A DNA stretch of 64,000 bases from Anaerovorax odorimutans DSM 5092 (GTDB lineage: Bacteria; Bacillota; Clostridia; Peptostreptococcales; Anaerovoracaceae), in NCBI RefSeq assembly GCF_000426305.1, contig NZ_AUFC01000001.1:248001-312000 (forward strand), written 5' to 3'. Position 1 is the first letter of the stretch; the number at the start of each line of letters is the position of its first letter. Made by a program: the position numbers and the translations under genes. Shown here one piece after another: positions 19,051 through 26,830 of the stretch. Under the pieces are notes generated by a model. It searched no databases, was not told the origin of the DNA, and saw only the letters and a program-made list of their open reading frames with translations.

Positions 19051-19094
19051 TTTATAACAGTATAAAAGTTATATATAAAAACCAGGAGGTAATA

Positions 19095-19433
19095 ATGCCT
19101 ATAAAAAAAGCAATAAATCATTTTCTTGGAAAAAATGGGCATAAACGTATGAATTGTGCGCAAGCTGTTATAAATGCATTTAAAGAAAAATATGATATTG
19201 ACGATGATACGGTTAAACTGTTTCGACTGTATGGTAGTGGAAGAGCTCCGGAAGGAATTTGCGGAGCTTATTTTGCTGCTAGATTTGCCCTTGAAAAAAA
19301 GAATCCGGAAAAATTGAAGGATTTTGAAAAATATTTTATAGATCAAGCAGGTTCCATAAAATGTCATGAGATTAGATCAAATAGAAAATTATCATGTTTA
19401 GGTTGTGTAGAAAAAAGTGCAGAATATTTATAA
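19095..19433 (+). CDS. C_GCAxxG_C_C family redox-type protein
   Basis: The 112 residues match the small cysteine-patterned family named C_GCAxxG_C_C. The visible pattern is MNCAQAV near residue 21, GRAPEGICGAYFAA near 50, a Cys before HEIR near 92 and LSCLGCV near 103. The spaced cysteines suggest metal or cluster binding, but the function of the family is not established to my knowledge. ACCAGGAGG lies upstream of the ATG. Third gene of the flavin reductase operon. Confidence 0.85.
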   Translation: MPIKKAINHFLGKNGHKRMNCAQAVINAFKEKYDIDDDTVKLFRLYGSGRAPEGICGAYFAARFALEKKNPEKLKDFEKYFIDQAGSIKCHEIRSNRKLSCLGCVEKSAEYL

Positions 19434-19485
19434 ATAATAGTATTGCAAAAAATAATTTACTTACTTAAAAGAAAGGAGCAGATTG

Positions 19486-19515
19486 ATGTATTTAAGTTGT
19501 AAATACATTATATAA
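19486..19515 (+). CDS. Possible 9-codon leader ORF with strong Shine-Dalgarno
   Basis: AAAGGAGC sits 7 bases before an ATG at 19486 that opens a 9-codon frame (MYLSCKYII) ending in TAA at 19513-19515. The stop is 6 bases before the ATG of the NifX-like gene, in the same frame, and that ATG has no good site of its own. TGTATTT/AAATACA arms (19487-19507) could also form a small hairpin. It may act in translational coupling or be chance. Confidence 0.35.
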   Translation: MYLSCKYII

Positions 19516-19521
19516 GAAATT

Positions 19522-19890
19522 ATGAAAATAGCTGTAAGTACGAATGGAAATTCTTTAAAAAGTCAGGTATCAGAAAAATTGGAATCATGTAAGTATTTAT
19601 TAATAGTTAATATGGATGATTTAAGTTTTGTTTCAATAGAAAATTCGGATGATAATACCGGAGAAAAATTAGCAAATGAGGTTTTAAAATATGATTGCGA
19701 GGCCATTATTACAGGAGAATTAAAACCTTCGGAATTTGATATATTGGCAGATGCTTGTGTAACAAGATATATAGGGGTCGGATATAGCGCAGATACTGCC
19801 CTTGATTTAATGGATAAAAGGATATTGAAATTAATTAGAAATTATGAAGGTACAGATGAATGTGATGGAAGTCATCATCATGTTCACTAG
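19522..19890 (+). CDS. NifX/NafY-type dinitrogenase iron-molybdenum cofactor-binding domain protein
   Basis: A 122-residue protein with the NifX/NifB-C fold: MKIAVSTNGNSLKSQVSEKLE at the N-terminus and a middle segment CEAIITGELKPSEFDIL. Family members bind Fe- or Mo-containing clusters transiently. It ends in a His-rich tail (DGSHHHVH) that could bind metal. The usual glycine signature GGMG is replaced by TGELK, so it is divergent. No nif genes are present, so a nitrogenase role is not implied. Last gene of its operon, followed by a terminator shared with the convergent Mrp gene. Confidence 0.8.
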   Translation: MKIAVSTNGNSLKSQVSEKLESCKYLLIVNMDDLSFVSIENSDDNTGEKLANEVLKYDCEAIITGELKPSEFDILADACVTRYIGVGYSADTALDLMDKRILKLIRNYEGTDECDGSHHHVH

Positions 19891-19943
19891 AAACATATAG
19901 AAAAAAGAGAATTTAAAAAAATTATAATTATATATATAAATTT

Positions 19944-19983
19944 AAAAATTCCTTATTGCTGTATTTTGCAATAAGGAATTTTT
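19944..19983. terminator. Bidirectional terminator
   Basis: AAAAATTCCTTATTGC (19944-19959) and GCAATAAGGAATTTTT (19968-19983) form a perfect 16-bp stem with an 8-base loop. A/T tracts on both sides let it stop the plus-strand operon and the convergent minus-strand operon. Confidence 0.92.
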
Positions 19984-20006
19984 ATTAAAAGTTATAAAAA
20001 ACATTT

Positions 20007-21245
20007 TTAGTGATTGCCACATTCATCACTATGCATATGATCGTGACAAACGCTGCCTGTACTTTTTAGATTTCCTTTTAAGTATTCATTAACTACTGCT
20101 TCAGCATCTCCTGATGCACCTGTAATAACTTCAATACCTTTTTCATTAAAGATATCTATTGCACCTCCGCCCATACCACCGGAAATTATAACCTTTACTC
20201 CCATATCATTTAAGAAATTTGGTAAAAATCCTGGTTTATGTCCTGGGTTAGCAACAGATTCTTTGTTTACGATTTGATCATTTTCTGTTTCAAATATGAT
20301 AAAACTTTCACAATGACCAAAATGCTCTGTAACCATTTTACCTTCACTTGCAACTGCTATTTTCATTTTAATACCTCCATTTTCTTCTTTTATATTATCT
20401 TTTTTATTGTTTTCCATGTTTTCTAAAATACTAATAGTTTTATCTAATAAATCACCGCCTTCAAATTCTTCAATTGTACCGTCATCACAGGCTTTTGCTA
20501 TATTTGGATTAAGAGGTAGTTTAGCAAGTACATCTATATTATATTCGTGGGCTATTTTTTGTATATTACTTTCACCAAATATTTTTATTTCCTTGTGACA
20601 ATCAGGACATTCTAAATATGACATATTCTCAATGACACCAATAACAGGGACTTTCATCATTTCTGCCATTTTGACAGCTTTAGAAACTATCATAGAAACT
20701 AATTCCTGAGGTGAAGTTACAATAATAATGCCATCAATAGGGATAGATTGGAAAACTGTTAGTGGAACATCGCCTGTACCAGGAGGCATATCTATAAACA
20801 TATAATCAACATTACCCCAGATTACATCTGTCCAAAATTGTTTTACTACTCCTGATATCACAGGGCCTCTCCATACTACAGGGTCAGTATCATTTTCTAA
20901 AATTAAATTAACTGACATTATATCAATACCGGTAGTACTTTTAACAGGGAATATTCCCATTTCACTTGCTTCGGATTTTTTCTTAAGTCCAAAAGCTTTA
21001 GGAATAGAAGGACCTGTTACATCAGCATCTAAAATGGCAGTTTTATGATTTTTTCTGTTCATAGAAACAGCCAGCATAGATGTTACAGAGGATTTGCCAA
21101 CTCCACCTTTACCGCTTACAATACCTATTACTTTTTTTACTTCACTTAAATAATGAGGCTTCTCTAAAAGACTCTCTGGATTTTGTTTCCTTTCACTGCA
21201 ATCTTCATTGCATGTATTACAATTGTTGCTGCAATTTTCGCTCAT
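20007..21245 (-). CDS. MrpORP-like fusion: Mrp/NBP35 Fe-S carrier ATPase plus NifX-like domain
   Basis: A 412-residue fusion. The N-terminus holds a Cys cluster (CSNNCNTCNEDC). The Mrp/NBP35 P-loop domain (~35-280) has deviant Walker A GKGGVGKSS, MPPGTGD, and a CPDC pair near 220 that bridges a transferable [4Fe-4S] cluster in the family. Residues ~294-412 form a NifX/orange-protein domain starting MKIAVASEG, ending in a His/Cys-rich tail. The same fusion (MrpORP) is known from Desulfovibrio orange-protein operons. A strong internal ribosome site (GGAGGT) precedes the codon for the domain-starting Met at 20366, so a free NifX-like product may also be made. Last gene of the minus-strand operon. 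Confidence 0.9.
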   Translation of the reverse strand: MSENCSNNCNTCNEDCSERKQNPESLLEKPHYLSEVKKVIGIVSGKGGVGKSSVTSMLAVSMNRKNHKTAILDADVTGPSIPKAFGLKKKSEASEMGIFPVKSTTGIDIMSVNLILENDTDPVVWRGPVISGVVKQFWTDVIWGNVDYMFIDMPPGTGDVPLTVFQSIPIDGIIIVTSPQELVSMIVSKAVKMAEMMKVPVIGVIENMSYLECPDCHKEIKIFGESNIQKIAHEYNIDVLAKLPLNPNIAKACDDGTIEEFEGGDLLDKTISILENMENNKKDNIKEENGGIKMKIAVASEGKMVTEHFGHCESFIIFETENDQIVNKESVANPGHKPGFLPNFLNDMGVKVIISGGMGGGAIDIFNEKGIEVITGASGDAEAVVNEYLKGNLKSTGSVCHDHMHSDECGNH

Positions 21246-21276
21246 GATTTTCTCCTTTGTTAATTAAAATATTTTT

Positions 21277-22098
21277 TTATATTTCAACTACACTGCCAGT
21301 AGCTAAATATTGAATTTTATCTTCCATTATTTCTTTTAATTGCTTAAATGCTTCCGGTCCAGTACAATGTCCAGTATAATAATTTGCTTTTGTTTCATTT
21401 AAAATCTTTGCAATCTGATTTACCGTTTTTGGATCTTCACTTTGTTTTGCACTGTAATTATACAAATGAAATCCACCAATTATATAGTCTGCAGGACTTG
21501 AGCATATTTTATTAAAATGATTTATAATATTCACTATTCCGTTATGTGCACAGCCGGCAATTAAAATGATTTTACTATTATTCTTTATGATAAGATTTTG
21601 TTCATGTTCAAAGGTATCTTCAATATATTTATCTCGTGATTTTGTTAAGAGAACTTTATTACAAGATGAGAAAAATTCTCTACCTTTTACATTAGAAAAA
21701 AGTTCTAATTCATCATCAATATATAAATAATCTTTAGTATATATTATTCTGTTGTTTGACTTTAAAGAATCATCAATGCCAATATATGAAATGCCATTAT
21801 TTCTATTGGAAAAATGTCCTTCAAAAGCTTTATTATGAATATATATTTTAGCCTTTGAATTATTTTGTAAAAATGCATTTAAACCACCGCCATGATCATA
21901 ATGACCATGTGAAATTATTACTAAATCTACATTTTTAATATCAACATTCATTTTTTTTGCATTTTCTAAAAATAAATCACTTGCACCTAAATCGAATAAT
22001 ATTTTATGTTTTTTCGTTTCAATATATAAACTAAAACCATGTTCATTTCTATATTCAGGAGAGACAGACGTATCTTCAACTAATGTTTTTATTATCAT
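21277..22098 (-). CDS. Metallo-beta-lactamase-fold hydrolase, dihydropterin synthase-like group
   Basis: A 273-residue protein with the zinc motif SHGHYDHGGG near residue 64, a further His in AGCAHNGIVN near 183, and GGFHLYN near 211. The length and the TGHCTGPEAF segment near the C-terminus resemble the family annotated as 7,8-dihydropterin-6-methyl-4-(beta-D-ribofuranosyl)aminobenzene 5'-phosphate synthase. The true substrate is unknown. It lies between the ferredoxin-type ATPase and the Mrp fusion, with gaps of about 20-30 bases, so it belongs to the same operon. Confidence 0.85.
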   Translation of the reverse strand: MIIKTLVEDTSVSPEYRNEHGFSLYIETKKHKILFDLGASDLFLENAKKMNVDIKNVDLVIISHGHYDHGGGLNAFLQNNSKAKIYIHNKAFEGHFSNRNNGISYIGIDDSLKSNNRIIYTKDYLYIDDELELFSNVKGREFFSSCNKVLLTKSRDKYIEDTFEHEQNLIIKNNSKIILIAGCAHNGIVNIINHFNKICSSPADYIIGGFHLYNYSAKQSEDPKTVNQIAKILNETKANYYTGHCTGPEAFKQLKEIMEDKIQYLATGSVVEI

Positions 22099-22116
22099 AA
22101 TTTGTCTCCTTTAAAT

Positions 22117-22980
22117 TTAATTAAAAAGTATATCCATTGTTTTTTTATAAACTTCTTTTGCTGAAATACCTGCTTCACAATCAATTTCTACAATACTTTT
22201 TCCACTGTTAATTGCAGTAACTGCCTTTTTATCAAAAGGAATTTTTCCAACAAAAGGGATATTGCTATTTTTACAATATTCTATAATTCTATCAGTATTA
22301 GACTGATTTGTATTATATTTGTTTATGCAGACAGCAATTTTAGTATGAAATTTTTGTGCCGTTGTTATAATTCGTTCCATATCATTAATTCCTGAAATAG
22401 AAGGCTCGGCAACTATTAATACCATGTCAACACCACTAAGAGATGCTATTACAGGACAACCTATTCCAGGTGAGCCATCAATTACAGCTAAGTCTGATTT
22501 CACTGTTACTGAATTCATCTGTTTTTTTACTTCGGTAACTAATTTACCTGAAGTGCCGCTTCCCATTTTAAGTTTAGCAGTGGAAAATGCTTTGTCTATA
22601 TCAGAATATAGTATTAAATCACCGGCTTTAGCAGGTATTAATGTTATAGCTTTAGTAGGGCAGAGTTTTTCGCAAACACCACAGCCTTCGCAAGCATACC
22701 AATCAACCTGATAATCCTTAATATTTTCAATAGCATCAAATTTGCAATTTTCTTTGCATAAGCCACATTTGATACATTTATTTGAATCAATAACTGCCTT
22801 GGGAAGTCCAAAATAGTTTGTATATTTAGGATCAGACATTCCAGATGTCAGTAAATGTAAATTAGGTGCATCTACATCACAATCTGCAAAAACTTTTGCA
22901 TTTGAAAGCTTTATAAAGGAAGTTGCCACAGTAGTTTTACCTGTGCCGCCTTTACCGCTAAGAATCAGTAATTGTTTCAT
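22117..22980 (-). CDS. MinD-superfamily P-loop ATPase with inserted ferredoxin domain (second of pair)
   Basis: A 287-residue ATPase with GKGGTGKTT at residues ~9-17 and a 2x[4Fe-4S] ferredoxin insert (~65-120) with CIKCGLCKENC and CEGCGVCEKLC. IDGSPGIGCPV replaces the switch motif. The upstream partner (22958-23815) has the same layout. Tandem pairs of this kind are the core of orange-protein operons. The open frame extends to 23052, but GGAGGTGCC just before the ATG at 22980 sets the start, giving a 23-base overlap with the partner gene and likely coupled translation. Confidence 0.9.
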   Translation of the reverse strand: MKQLLILSGKGGTGKTTVATSFIKLSNAKVFADCDVDAPNLHLLTSGMSDPKYTNYFGLPKAVIDSNKCIKCGLCKENCKFDAIENIKDYQVDWYACEGCGVCEKLCPTKAITLIPAKAGDLILYSDIDKAFSTAKLKMGSGTSGKLVTEVKKQMNSVTVKSDLAVIDGSPGIGCPVIASLSGVDMVLIVAEPSISGINDMERIITTAQKFHTKIAVCINKYNTNQSNTDRIIEYCKNSNIPFVGKIPFDKKAVTAINSGKSIVEIDCEAGISAKEVYKKTMDILFN

Positions 22981-23815
22981 TTGGCACCTCCTTAATAATT
23001 TTCGCAAGCAGAGTTTTAAATAAATCTTTATATTTTGAATTTTCTCTTGCACAAATTAATGCATTAGAGTTTAAAGTGCCTAAATCATTATCATAAGGTA
23101 TCTTTTCTAAAATTTTAATGTCATTCTTTATACAAAATTCTTCAGCAGGATTTGGTACATCAAGACATTTATTCAAAATAACTCCATAGGGTTTTTTAAA
23201 TAAATTTACAAGTTCATATACCATGCTAAGATTGTGTACTCCAAATATTGTAGGTTCAGCTACTAATACGCAAAAATCAGCATCTTTGATACTTTCCATT
23301 ACAATACAAGCACTTCCGGGAGGGCAGTCAATAATAGTTAATTCATTACTGTTTTTTGTATCCTCTAATAATGATTTTATAATAGGTACTCCCGTTGCTT
23401 CCCCGGTATTTAATATCCCCGTGTAAACAGATACATTATCAGATATTCCTTTTTCTATTTTACCAATTATTTTTTCTTTTTCTGACAAAGCTTTAGTAGG
23501 GCAAAACAATATGCATCCACCACAAGAATGACAAACTTCTTCAAATACAATTACCTTATTAAGAATATAAGCAAGTGCATTAAATTTACAAAAATCCACA
23601 CAATTACGGCAGCCATTGCAAATAGCAGAATCAACAGAGGGGATACAAACAGAAACATTTTTTGTTTGTATATTATTTGGTTTAAAAAAAAGGTGTCCGT
23701 TTGGTTCTTCAACATCACAATCTACATATATTGATTTTTTAGAAGACGCTGCTAAATTTACAGATACAAATGTTTTACCTGTGCCGCCTTTGCCACTTAG
23801 TACAGCTATTTTCAT
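22958..23815 (-). CDS. MinD-superfamily P-loop ATPase with inserted ferredoxin domain (first of pair)
   Basis: 285 residues. Walker A GKGGTGKTF lies at residues 8-16, ferredoxin Cys clusters CNGCRNCVDFC and CHSCGGCILFC at ~65-110, and IDCPPGSAC near 165. It probably uses ATP to load or transfer a metal cluster with its tandem partner; this role is inferred from Mrp/NBP35 relatives. It begins 17 bases after the NifX-like gene and overlaps the second ATPase. The two are ~30% similar by eye and differ in the C-terminal half, so they look like an old duplication. Confidence 0.9.
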   Translation of the reverse strand: MKIAVLSGKGGTGKTFVSVNLAASSKKSIYVDCDVEEPNGHLFFKPNNIQTKNVSVCIPSVDSAICNGCRNCVDFCKFNALAYILNKVIVFEEVCHSCGGCILFCPTKALSEKEKIIGKIEKGISDNVSVYTGILNTGEATGVPIIKSLLEDTKNSNELTIIDCPPGSACIVMESIKDADFCVLVAEPTIFGVHNLSMVYELVNLFKKPYGVILNKCLDVPNPAEEFCIKNDIKILEKIPYDNDLGTLNSNALICARENSKYKDLFKTLLAKIIKEVPNETITDS

Positions 23816-23832
23816 ATTATTTTCTCCTTGGA

Positions 23833-24189
23833 TTAATTATGAAATCCTTCATGTATATCTTCAAGAGAAGATAAATTGTTTTCTAAAAAAGAATTAATAT
23901 TATCGTCTACAGAGTCGTTCTTTGTTTTATATATTTTTATATTTGCAGCTTTTAGTACTTCTGCTGCATTATCACCGCATCTAGGTGTTATTATAGCATT
24001 TATATCATTATCTACAAGTACTTGTGAAGTTTTAATTCCTGCACCTCCCTGGCTGGCAGCAGCACTGTTATTAAGATAAGTCTTTTCTTTTGAATCAGTA
24101 TCATAAATTAGAAAATAGGGAGTACGTCCAAAGGATATACATACTTTAGTTTCTTCATTGTTTTCATCTACTGGAATTGCGATTTTCAT
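23833..24189 (-). CDS. NifX/orange-protein-like small cluster-binding protein
   Basis: 118 residues of NifX type: MKIAIPVDENNEETKVCISF, FGRTPYFLIYD, a central SQGGAGIKTSQVL and ITPRCGDNAAEVL. In Desulfovibrio the orange protein of this family binds a Mo-Cu sulfide cluster; here cluster identity is unknown. AAGGAGG lies 6 bases before the ATG. It is the first gene of the ORP-type operon (24189 to 20007 on the minus strand), with the two ATPases, the metallo-hydrolase and the Mrp fusion downstream. Confidence 0.88.
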   Translation of the reverse strand: MKIAIPVDENNEETKVCISFGRTPYFLIYDTDSKEKTYLNNSAAASQGGAGIKTSQVLVDNDINAIITPRCGDNAAEVLKAANIKIYKTKNDSVDDNINSFLENNLSSLEDIHEGFHN

Positions 24190-24310
24190 AATTTCCTCCT
24201 TAGTTATATATGTTATATTATATTTTATTAAATGGAATATAAATATTGAGATATTTATTTACATTTTAATACTAAATAATTGTGGATTTTAAATAAGACA
24301 AATTATTTTA

Positions 24311-24676
24311 CTAATATTTTGTCTTATTTTTTCCAAATCTATGCCTGTTACATTGTTCACAGTCATAATTTTGTCCACATTCGCTGCATAATTTGTAACA
24401 TCCTCCTTCAATTTTTAGTAAATTTCCATTAACTAAAGTTTGAGAGAGCTTTTTACGAGCATTATTATAAATTCTTTGTATAGTTGTACGTGCTACATTC
24501 ATTCTTTCGGCACATTCTTCTTGTGTCAGACCTTCAAAATCAATTAAACGTATTGTTTCATACTCTTCCACGGTCATTAAAATAATTTCCGTATCTATAT
24601 TATTTACATTAAGAGGTCCAAATAAATTTTTTTGAGGCAAGCAACATACTTTCCTGTATTTTTTAGGTCTAGGCAT
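24311..24676 (-). CDS. DUF134 (UPF0251) HTH DNA-binding protein
   Basis: 121 residues. The N-terminus [13 protein letters not shown] and the middle [19 protein letters not shown] are the DUF134 signature. A sigma-70 region-4-like helix-turn-helix covers ~45-95 ([19 protein letters not shown]). The C-terminus has a [13 protein letters not shown] cysteine group. Genes of this family often sit beside NifX/Mrp genes and are predicted regulators. A hairpin with arms AATAAGACAAA (24291-24331) overlaps its 3' end. A 30-base perfect palindrome lies 26 bases upstream of its start. Confidence 0.88.
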   Translation of the reverse strand: MPRPKKYRKVCCLPQKNLFGPLNVNNIDTEIILMTVEEYETIRLIDFEGLTQEECAERMNVARTTIQRIYNNARKKLSQTLVNGNLLKIEGGCYKLCSECGQNYDCEQCNRHRFGKNKTKY

Positions 24677-24701
24677 AATTTTATTCCTTTATATATTAAT
24701 A

Positions 24702-24731
24702 CATATAACAGTGGTGCACCACTGTTATATG
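24702..24731. promoter_or_regulatory. 30-base perfect palindrome before the DUF134 gene
   Basis: CATATAACAGTGGTG (24702-24716) is exactly followed by its reverse complement (24717-24731), with no spacer. It lies between the DUF5320 stop and the DUF134 start. On the plus strand a T-run follows, on the minus strand none. It may be an operator for the DUF134 protein or a transcript hairpin. Confidence 0.6.
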
Positions 24732-24736
24732 ATTTT

Positions 24737-24994
24737 TTAAGAAATACTATCTAATTGATCTTTAATAAAATTTAGTCTGTTTTCTAAAAGCTCTTTTTGT
24801 TCAGAGAGCAATTCTTTTTGTGTTTTAGGTGAATTTGAATTAAATCTGTAATTTTGTCTGCACCCATTACGCAAGCCTAATCCAAGACCAAATCCACAAC
24901 CATTTCTAAAAGTATTAACTCCAGTGCAAAAACCAAAACCTTTGCCTGTCATTGATCCAAGTCCTGTTGGTCCACTTCCATCTCTTCTTGGCAT
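24737..24994 (-). CDS. DUF5320 family small protein
   Basis: 85 residues: a Gly/Arg-rich N-terminus PRRDGSGPTGLGSMTGKG with scattered Cys residues, and a C-terminal coiled-coil-like helix (QKELLSEQKELLENRLNFI). This matches DUF5320, small proteins found next to NifX/Mrp genes, function unknown. The frame opens at 25030, but AAGGAGGTG directly before 24994 marks the true start. It is transcribed from a promoter at 25038-25066 flanked by two GACATATG sites, and DUF134 follows in the same direction. Confidence 0.85.
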   Translation of the reverse strand: MPRRDGSGPTGLGSMTGKGFGFCTGVNTFRNGCGFGLGLGLRNGCRQNYRFNSNSPKTQKELLSEQKELLENRLNFIKDQLDSIS

Positions 24995-25015
24995 AATATC
25001 ACCTCCTTGACAATA

Positions 25016-25066
25016 TTGACATATGTCCATTACAGTTATAGTATATCCATTTTAAGCATATGTCAA
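25016..25066 (-). promoter_or_regulatory. DUF5320 promoter with two GACATATG operator sites
   Basis: On the minus strand TTGACA (25066-25061) is followed after 17 bases by TACTAT (25043-25038). One operator-like site, TTGACATATGCTTA, covers the -35 (25053-25066). A second, with the perfect palindrome GACATATGTC, lies at 25016-25029 just after the predicted start. Two sites bracketing the promoter suggest repression. Confidence 0.72.
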
Positions 25067-25096
25067 TAACTATTTGGAAAATAATTTTATTTTTTA

Positions 25097-25125
25097 TTGA
25101 CATATGCTCATAACCTAATTAATAT
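25097..25125 (+). promoter_or_regulatory. Promoter of the DtxR-family gene with GACATATG site
   Basis: TTGACA (25097-25102), 17 bases, TAATAT (25120-25125). The -35 is part of TTGACATATGCTCA, identical over 14 bases to the site at 17977. It is divergent from the DUF5320 promoter, with the two -35 boxes 30 bases apart. Confidence 0.72.
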
Positions 25126-25209
25126 ATAAATATAAAGATATGTTAATTTACTTATGAAATGTTTAGTTAGAGAATATAATTAAACGTATGCGCAGGAGAG
25201 CTATTTAAT

Positions 25210-25605
25210 ATGAAAAAAATAACTCAGTCAAAAGAAGATTATTTAAGAGTTTTACTTGAACTGTCTGAACATAGTGATAGTATACATTCAATGGATCTTG
25301 CTTGTGCACTTGGCTTATCAAAAGCAAGTATAAGCAGAATGATGAACGTTTTAAAAGATGCAGGTTATGTCATGAAAGAAAAATATGGTACAATTACTTT
25401 GACAGAAAGTGGTCGGAATATTGCTGTTAGTACTATGAAAAAGCGTAATTTGCTAAAACATTATCTTATAAACGTTTTAGGTGTAACACCTGAAATTGCA
25501 GAGTTAGATTCTTGCAGAATGGAACATGTAATTAGTAAAGAAACCGAAGAAAAGTTGGCAAAGCATTTAAATGATGAAAAATATTTGAATGTAAATAAAA
25601 AATAG
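25210..25605 (+). CDS. DtxR/MntR-family metal-dependent transcriptional regulator
   Basis: 131 residues. An N-terminal winged helix (~1-70) has SKEDYLRVLLELSE and LGLSKASISRMMNVLKDAGYV. The dimerisation/metal-binding part (~75-120) has AELDSCRMEHVISKET, which carries the Cys/Glu/His ligands of the family. There is no C-terminal SH3-like domain, as in MntR. TTG-type sites with core GACATATG overlap its own promoter and two others nearby, which makes it the best candidate for binding them. It may read Fe or Mn. It is co-directional with the scaffold gene 38 bases downstream. Confidence 0.9.
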   Translation: MKKITQSKEDYLRVLLELSEHSDSIHSMDLACALGLSKASISRMMNVLKDAGYVMKEKYGTITLTESGRNIAVSTMKKRNLLKHYLINVLGVTPEIAELDSCRMEHVISKETEEKLAKHLNDEKYLNVNKK

Positions 25606-25643
25606 ATTATATTTTGTAACTAATTTTAAAGAGGTATGATGTT

Positions 25644-26063
25644 ATGTCTTATGGTTCTTTTACAGATAAGGCTATTGACCATTTTAAGTTTCCTAGAAAT
25701 GTTGGTAAATTAGATGATTTTAACGGAGAAGGATATGCGGGAGATCCAGAATGTGGTGATTATATAAAGATATATATAAAAGTTGATAATAATATAATAG
25801 TTGATATCGGTTTTTTAGTATTTGGATGTGTAGGTGCTATAGCAACAAGCAGTATAACTACAGAACTTGTAAAGGGGAAAACTTTAGAAGAAGCATTGAA
25901 TATATCGGATATGGATGTTATAGAGTCGCTCGGGGGTTTACCTGAAAATAAAATACATTGTTCTTTATTAGGACCATCAGGATTAAAATCTGCAATAAAA
26001 AATTATTATGATAAAATATCAGATTTAAAAAAATGTTTAATTGAGAATAAAGTTAATTTTTAG
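25644..26063 (+). CDS. IscU/NifU-N type Fe-S cluster scaffold protein
   Basis: 139 residues. The three conserved Cys ligands are visible: GDPECGDYIKI near 36, VFGCVGAIATSS near 63 and KIHCSLLG near 108, with the Asp after the first Cys typical of scaffolds. It would assemble a transient [2Fe-2S] or [4Fe-4S] cluster. No IscS or SufS gene is adjacent, so the sulfur donor is elsewhere. AAAGAGG precedes the ATG. The position behind the DtxR-family regulator suggests metal-responsive expression. Confidence 0.92.
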   Translation: MSYGSFTDKAIDHFKFPRNVGKLDDFNGEGYAGDPECGDYIKIYIKVDNNIIVDIGFLVFGCVGAIATSSITTELVKGKTLEEALNISDMDVIESLGGLPENKIHCSLLGPSGLKSAIKNYYDKISDLKKCLIENKVNF

Positions 26064-26168
26064 CTGCCTAAAAATTTATATGAAAACATTTAATTTCCTA
26101 TTTATTTTAATATAAATAAGAGAAATAAAAATAAAGATAAAAGTAAATGAAATAATGAGGTGAAAAAA

Positions 26169-26792
26169 ATGTATACATGTGCTATGTGTAAAGTACATAA
26201 TTGCCGAACAGGACAATTGGATAATGCTCCTAAAAACTGCCCATGTAATGATGAAAAAGAAAAGCAAAATGTAAAAGAATTATATCTTAAAGATGAAAAT
26301 TATATATTAGCATATAATTCCGCAAAAACTGAGGCAGAAGGATATTGTAAAAAAACAAGACTTGAAGAAACTATAGAATTTGCAAATAAGTGTAATTTTA
26401 AAAAGTTAGGTATTGCGTTTTGCATAGGATTGAGTAAGGAAGCAAAAATTTTATGTGATATTTTAAAATATCACAATTTTGAGGTAAATTCTATTATATG
26501 TAAAAATGGAAGTATACCTAAAGAATTTTTAGGTATAAAAGATGAAGAAAAAATAAAACCAGGTACTTATGAACCAATGTGCAATCCTATAGGACAGGCA
26601 GAGTTTTTGAATAAAGCAAAAACAGACTTTAATATAGTTTTAGGGTTATGCGTAGGTCATGATTCTTTATTTATAAAACATTGCAATGCACCGGTGACTG
26701 TTTTTGCAGTTAAAGATAGAGTTCTTGCGCATAACCCGTTAGGGGCTCTTTATCTATCGGATAGCTATTATAAAAATGTATTATATAAATAA
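26169..26792 (+). CDS. DUF1847 cysteine-rich protein
   Basis: 207 residues matching DUF1847. The N-terminus has a metal-type Cys set (YTCAMCKVHNC and a later CPC), and further Cys residues are at KLGIAFCIGLS, IICKNGS, EPMCNP, GLCVGHD and KHCNAPV. The spacing resembles proteins that bind Fe-S clusters, but the function is unknown. The frame opens with GTG at 26160. The GAGGTG there is better read as the ribosome site for the ATG at 26169. Confidence 0.88.
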   Translation: MYTCAMCKVHNCRTGQLDNAPKNCPCNDEKEKQNVKELYLKDENYILAYNSAKTEAEGYCKKTRLEETIEFANKCNFKKLGIAFCIGLSKEAKILCDILKYHNFEVNSIICKNGSIPKEFLGIKDEEKIKPGTYEPMCNPIGQAEFLNKAKTDFNIVLGLCVGHDSLFIKHCNAPVTVFAVKDRVLAHNPLGALYLSDSYYKNVLYK

Positions 26793-26830
26793 AAATATAT
26801 TAAATTTTTAAATTTATGGAGGATAAGATT

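Noticed and set aside
19522-24189. Nitrogenase cofactor genes
   Set aside because: NifX-like domains are present but there is no nifH, nifD, nifK, nifE or nifB, so they are ORP/Mrp-type proteins and not a nif cluster.
25016-25030. ATG at 25030 as the start of the DUF5320 protein
   Set aside because: It would be at the transcript's first base and inside the operator; AAGGAGGTG before 24994 and the family-typical PRRDG start favour the later ATG.
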